NCBI RefSeq assembly: GCF_000372365.1
Contig: NZ_AQUU01000007.1
Span: 176 to 64,175 of the forward strand
Length of the DNA stretch: 64,000 nt
DNA from: Aggregatibacter actinomycetemcomitans DSM 8324
GTDB taxonomy: Bacteria; Pseudomonadota; Gammaproteobacteria; Enterobacterales; Pasteurellaceae
Reading direction: 5' to 3'
Shown here: positions 60,575-64,000 of the stretch, piece by piece
Numbering within the stretch: the first letter of the stretch is position 1
Layout: every line of letters starts with the position of its first letter
Translations under genes and position numbers: made by a program
The notes under the pieces: model-generated
The model's database searches: none
What the model saw: the letters and a program-made list of their open reading frames with translations, nothing else
Told to the model about the DNA's origin: nothing

Positions 60575-62260
60575 TTAACCTTCACAACTGCTACAATTAA
60601 GCAGGTTACGGTTAAACACTTGCGCCGCACTCATGCTGTATTGGTAATAAATGGATTTCAAACCCAGTTCTTCGGCGGTGAGGTAAAGCTGATTTAAATC
60701 ACGCGCCGGGGTCCCCGGATGCACCATGATATTAACGCTTTGTCCTTGGTCGATGTATTTTTGACGTTGTGCCGCCTGTTGAATCACGGAAAGTTGACTG
60801 ATCTCCGAGAAGGTTTTAAACACCTCTTTTTCCTGTTCGGTCAGCTCGTTTAAATGCTGTACGGAACCGTCATTGAGCAGAATGCTTTCCCAAATATCTT
60901 CGCGATCCAAGCTTTTTTGTTTGAGCAGGGCTTCTAAAAACGGGTTTTTATAGACCACTTTAATTTTGGACAAATCTTTCACGTAGTAATTGGATTTAAA
61001 CGGCTCGATAGATGGCGATACGCTGCCTAAAATAAAGCTGCTGGATTTGGTCGGCGCCACGCTCATTAAGGTGGTATTACGGCGGCCATAACCTTTCAGA
61101 ATTTCCGGTTCACCGAAACGATGTGCCAGCTCTTTCGAGGCTTTTAAGGTTTTTTCCTGTAACAATTTGAAAATCATATTGTTATGTTGCATGGCTTCAA
61201 AGCTGTCGAAGGCGATATTTTTCGATTGCAAATAGCTGTGCCAGCCCAGCACACCCAAGCCCAGCGCACGATGACGACGGGCAAATTTATTGGCTTTTTC
61301 CATGTATTGAATATTGGCGCTTTGTGCAATGAACTCGCTCATCACTGTATCCAGGAAATAGGTCAGCACTTCCGGTGCGTCGGTGTCTTTCCATTCATCA
61401 AAATAGAGCAAATTCATAGAAGACAAACAACACACGAAACTTTCATCTTCGCTGGACGGCAAGGCGATCTCACTACACAAATTGGAAGCGTGAATCATCA
61501 TGTTGCGATCTTTATACACGTCCGGACGACCGGCATTGGCGTTATCCTTGAAGAACAAATAGGGAATGCCCGTTTCCGTCTTACGTTGTAACAATTTTGC
61601 CCAGATTTGGCGCTTGTACGGATCGCCGGCTTTCATTGCTTCTAACCATTCGTGGCTGACGCATACGCCGTAATACATTAACTGAATCGGGTTGCCTTCG
61701 GTGTGAATATCCAGCCATTCTTCAATGTCGCCGTGGTCGATGTCGATATAACCGGCGAACATCCCTTTACGGCTGGTGCCTTGGCTGATGGTGTCAATGG
61801 TAGCCTCAAACAGTTTAGTGAAGGCGAAAGAACCGTTGGATTTACCGTTATTGGTAATGTTGGAACCGCGCGGGCGAATATCGCCGAAATAGCCTGAGGT
61901 GCCGCCGCCGAGTTTGCTCATCACGCCGATTTCCGCCACAGTGGACATAATGCTGTTGATGGAATCACCGATATAGGAACCGAAACAGCTGATGCTTAAA
62001 CCGCGACTTAAACCGAAGTTCGACCAAATCGGTGAGGAGAGGGAATAATAGCCGCGCGCCATGTAGTGATAAAATTTATCCGCATAGCCTTCAATGCCGA
62101 GTTTTTGTTCGGCATAATCGGCAATAAAGCGAATGCGTTCTAGGGCAGAAGTGCCTTCTAACAGATAACCACGTTGTAAAAACAATTTGCTGTCTTCATT
62201 AAGCCAGGCAAAATCCGGTCGATTCGGATCGGTAATTGGAAGAAATTGGGTGTGAGACAT
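60575..62260 (-). CDS. nrdA: Class I ribonucleotide reductase alpha subunit without ATP cone
   Basis: NrdA, 561 residues, reduces NDPs to dNDPs. Catalytic residues: Cys in LSISCFGSYIGDS, the Asn-x-Cys-x-Glu motif in HASNLCSEIALPSS, the second redox Cys in FVCCLSSMNL, the radical-path Tyr pair in KSIYYQYSMS and a C-terminal CSSC redox tail. It lacks the about 100-residue N-terminal ATP cone of standard NrdA (about 756 residues), so overall activity control by dATP must be absent or reside elsewhere. nrdB follows after 130 bases. Confidence 0.9.
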   Translation of the reverse strand: MSHTQFLPITDPNRPDFAWLNEDSKLFLQRGYLLEGTSALERIRFIADYAEQKLGIEGYADKFYHYMARGYYSLSSPIWSNFGLSRGLSISCFGSYIGDSINSIMSTVAEIGVMSKLGGGTSGYFGDIRPRGSNITNNGKSNGSFAFTKLFEATIDTISQGTSRKGMFAGYIDIDHGDIEEWLDIHTEGNPIQLMYYGVCVSHEWLEAMKAGDPYKRQIWAKLLQRKTETGIPYLFFKDNANAGRPDVYKDRNMMIHASNLCSEIALPSSEDESFVCCLSSMNLLYFDEWKDTDAPEVLTYFLDTVMSEFIAQSANIQYMEKANKFARRHRALGLGVLGWHSYLQSKNIAFDSFEAMQHNNMIFKLLQEKTLKASKELAHRFGEPEILKGYGRRNTTLMSVAPTKSSSFILGSVSPSIEPFKSNYYVKDLSKIKVVYKNPFLEALLKQKSLDREDIWESILLNDGSVQHLNELTEQEKEVFKTFSEISQLSVIQQAAQRQKYIDQGQSVNIMVHPGTPARDLNQLYLTAEELGLKSIYYQYSMSAAQVFNRNLLNCSSCEG

Positions 62261-62338
62261 AATAACCTTGTAAATTAGTAAGAATAAATCCCGTTTATGC
62301 TAACAGGATTTAATTGTGATGAAAATCAGGATTTTTAT

Positions 62339-62386
62339 TCTCTTTGAATAGTGGTGAAAAATAAAAATAAACACAACATCTAGTGG
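62339..62386 (-). promoter_or_regulatory. Candidate paired NrdR boxes upstream of nrdA
   Basis: ACACAACATCTAGTGG (62371-62386) matches the NrdR consensus (ACACWATATATWGTGT) at 13 of 16 positions. A weaker match (10 of 16) lies at 62339-62354. The 32-bp centre-to-centre spacing, three turns, is the normal NrdR arrangement. They lie about 80-125 bases before the nrdA start. No other feature was seen in the gap to trpA except the terminator. Confidence 0.45.
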
Positions 62387-62491
62387 TTATTGAATTCATT
62401 AACCCTAAATAGCGAAAACTATAGAAAAGAGAGTAGACCAGTGACAGGGTTTGTAAAAAGGTGGAAAATTCAGAAAAACGGAAAGGATTTT

Positions 62492-62534
62492 AACCGCACT
62501 TTCGTGACATTTCAAAAGTGCGGTTGTTTTTTTG
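62492..62534. terminator. Inverted uptake-signal hairpin after trpA
   Basis: AACCGCACTTT (62492-62502) pairs with AAAGTGCGGTT (62515-62525). The T-run is strong on the plus strand and weak on the minus strand, so as the trpA terminator it may be leaky. Confidence 0.6.
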
Positions 62535-62535
62535 G

Positions 62536-63342
62536 TTATTTCGTCGCCGCTTTCATATTGCGTACGAATTCGCCGAGTTCAGTTAAACATTGGGCGTGGT
62601 TATCCAAATTTCGCGCAATGATTTTCACCGTAGCGGAACCGGAAATCGCCCCTGCCGCGCCCAGTTGCAGTGCTTCTTTTACCTGCGCCGGTTGGGCGAT
62701 GCCGAAGCCTTGCAGAATTGGCGCGGCGTGGTGGGCTTTGAGTCGTTCTACTAAGCTGTCCAGATTCGCCGTATGGCTTTGATTTTCTGCACCGGTCACG
62801 CCCGCGCGGGAAACCAAATACGTGTAACCTTCACTATTTTGCGCCACATCTTGAATGGTTTTTTCGTCTGCATTCGGCGGGCAAATAAAAACGGGTTGAA
62901 TACCGTGTCTTTTCGCGGCGACGACATAATCGTCTTTCGCCAACAACGGAATATCGGCAACCAACACGGCGTCCACGCCCACGTCGGCGCAACGCTGATA
63001 AAAATTATCCAAGCCTTTGGCAAAAATTAAATTGGCGCAAAGCAGCAAACTCATCGGAATCTCCGGATATTTTGACCGCACTTTTTCCAGCAATTTAAAG
63101 CTGTCTTCCGTGCTGTGACCGGCGTTTAACGCACGATTGTTGGCGGCTTGAATCACCGGTCCGTCCAATAAGGGATCGGAGAACGGAAAACCCAGTTCCA
63201 ATGCGTCCGCCTCGTTATCCACCAGGGTGCAAATAATGTCAAAAGAACGGTCGAAAGTCGGGTCGCATAAGGTCACGAAAGGAACGAATGCGCCTTCATT
63301 TTGCGCGTGTAATTGGGCAAATGTGGTTTCAAAACGGCTCAT
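62536..63342 (-). CDS. trpA: Tryptophan synthase alpha chain
   Basis: TrpA, 268 residues, cleaves indole-3-glycerol phosphate to indole and G3P. Glu49 lies in [22 protein letters not shown] together with the catalytic Asp60. [14 protein letters not shown] is the mobile loop and [11 protein letters not shown] the phosphate site. Two bases separate it from trpB. Confidence 0.97.
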   Translation of the reverse strand: MSRFETTFAQLHAQNEGAFVPFVTLCDPTFDRSFDIICTLVDNEADALELGFPFSDPLLDGPVIQAANNRALNAGHSTEDSFKLLEKVRSKYPEIPMSLLLCANLIFAKGLDNFYQRCADVGVDAVLVADIPLLAKDDYVVAAKRHGIQPVFICPPNADEKTIQDVAQNSEGYTYLVSRAGVTGAENQSHTANLDSLVERLKAHHAAPILQGFGIAQPAQVKEALQLGAAGAISGSATVKIIARNLDNHAQCLTELGEFVRNMKAATK

Positions 63343-63344
63343 GA

Positions 63345-64000
63345 TTACATTCCTTTTTCATTTAAAATTTTATCTACGGTGAAAATATCTTTATCGCCGC
63401 GACCGGACAAATTCACCACCAAAATTTGTGCTTTATTTGGTTCCTGACGGATCATTTTTAAGGCTTGGGCGAGGGCGTGGGAGCTTTCTAACGCAGGAAT
63501 AATGCCTTCGTGTTTTGCCAATGCTTGGAACGCGTCAAGGGCTTCATTATCGGTAATACTTGGGTATTCCGCACGACCGATGCTTTGTAAATAGGCGTGT
63601 TGCGGCCCCACGGAAGGGAAATCCAAGCCCGCCGAAATGGAATAGGATTCTTCCACTTGACCGTCTTCCGTTTGCATCAACGGTGATTTCATACCGAAAT
63701 AAATTCCCACTTTGGCATGACCTAACGGCGCGCCGTGTTTGCCCGTTTCAATGCCTTTGCCGGCAGGTTCCACGCCGATTAAACGCACCTCTTTTTCGTC
63801 AATAAAATCGGTAAACATTCCGATCGCATTTGAGCCACCGCCGACTGCCGCAATTACCGCGTCCGGTAAACGACCTTCTTTTTCCAGCATTTGGCGTTTG
63901 GTTTCTTCCCCGATCATTTTCTGGAATTCACGCACGATAGTCGGAAAAGGGTGCGGACCTGCCGCTGTGCCGAGCAAATAGTGCGTATTTTCATAATTTG
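63345..64000 (-). CDS. trpB: Tryptophan synthase beta chain (5' end outside window)
   Basis: The C-terminal about 218 residues of TrpB, the PLP enzyme joining indole and serine. The PLP-phosphate loop [10 protein letters not shown] and [20 protein letters not shown] and [13 protein letters not shown] are conserved. The frame is open through the right edge (a full protein is about 397 residues), so it is cut by the window and not broken. Forms trpBA. Confidence 0.96.
   Translation of the reverse strand, partial: NYENTHYLLGTAAGPHPFPTIVREFQKMIGEETKRQMLEKEGRLPDAVIAAVGGGSNAIGMFTDFIDEKEVRLIGVEPAGKGIETGKHGAPLGHAKVGIYFGMKSPLMQTEDGQVEESYSISAGLDFPSVGPQHAYLQSIGRAEYPSITDNEALDAFQALAKHEGIIPALESSHALAQALKMIRQEPNKAQILVVNLSGRGDKDIFTVDKILNEKGM

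Noticed and set aside
63345-63977. trpB as a truncated gene starting at 63977
   Set aside because: The reading frame stays open to the window edge with conserved TrpB sequence, so the apparent start is internal.

Overview
The window is a stretch of a Pasteurellaceae chromosome, most probably Aggregatibacter (A. actinomycetemcomitans / A. aphrophilus group). The main evidence is about 55 copies (counted by eye) of the Haemophilus-type DNA uptake signal core AAGTGCGGT in either orientation, gene neighbourhoods that match Haemophilus influenzae (recB-recD, ychN, ycbZ, fabA; rplM-rpsI; sspA-sspB), and a complete lsrRK/lsrACDBFG autoinducer-2 system of the kind known from Aggregatibacter. The genus is an inference; no database search was possible.

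Layout. 0-6.3 kb: an NhaC-type transporter behind a lysine riboswitch, an H-NS-like protein, purU, rlmE and ftsH, the last with an apparent frameshift in its C-terminal tail. 6.3-15.1 kb: a decaying ABC importer locus (binding protein, two ATPases, one double permease) divergent from a pgtCBA-like sensing system. It carries two gene-fusing deletion scars and a poly-T frameshift. 15.1-21.7 kb: queF, a DUF2310 zinc-ribbon gene, yqcC-truC, a yoaH-like gene missed by length cut-offs, cspD, matP, the Lon-like ycbZ and fabA. 21.8-30.8 kb: tRNA-Val(GAC), ychN, recB-recD, a methyltransferase, rplM-rpsI and truA. 30.8-41.1 kb: a RelBE-type toxin-antitoxin pair, a DASS anion symporter, an MmcQ/YjbR-EVE-like fusion, remnants of torYZ, thiI, pepE, an orphan RhuM-Fic gene and yvcK. 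41.1-48.9 kb: moaACDE behind a probable Moco riboswitch, sspAB, asnS, mlc and bioD. 48.9-57.7 kb: the lsr cluster. 57.7-64 kb: pykA, an unusual short class I ribonucleotide reductase (nrdAB) and trpBA, cut by the window edge.

How it works together. The lsr block imports AI-2 (LsrACDB), phosphorylates it (LsrK), senses phospho-AI-2 (LsrR) and degrades it (LsrF, LsrG). The moa genes make the molybdopterin that TorZ-type reductases need, but torYZ itself is broken here. The pgtCBA genes resemble the phosphoglycerate sensing system of Salmonella, but sit beside an ABC importer rather than a PgtP permease.

Most striking. Three places show the same lesion: two neighbouring genes joined with loss of the facing parts of both (epmC/ATPase 2, ATPase 1/permease, torY/torZ). 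Two more genes (pgtA, ftsH) carry single-base frameshifts in or near homopolymers. Either this genome is decaying by short deletions, or the assembly has errors; long reads across the junctions would decide. Regulatory sites that stand out are the lysine riboswitch, a triple matS-like operator at matP, adjoining FadR and FabR boxes at fabA, paired NrdR-like boxes at nrdA and an FNR box ahead of the broken tor operon.
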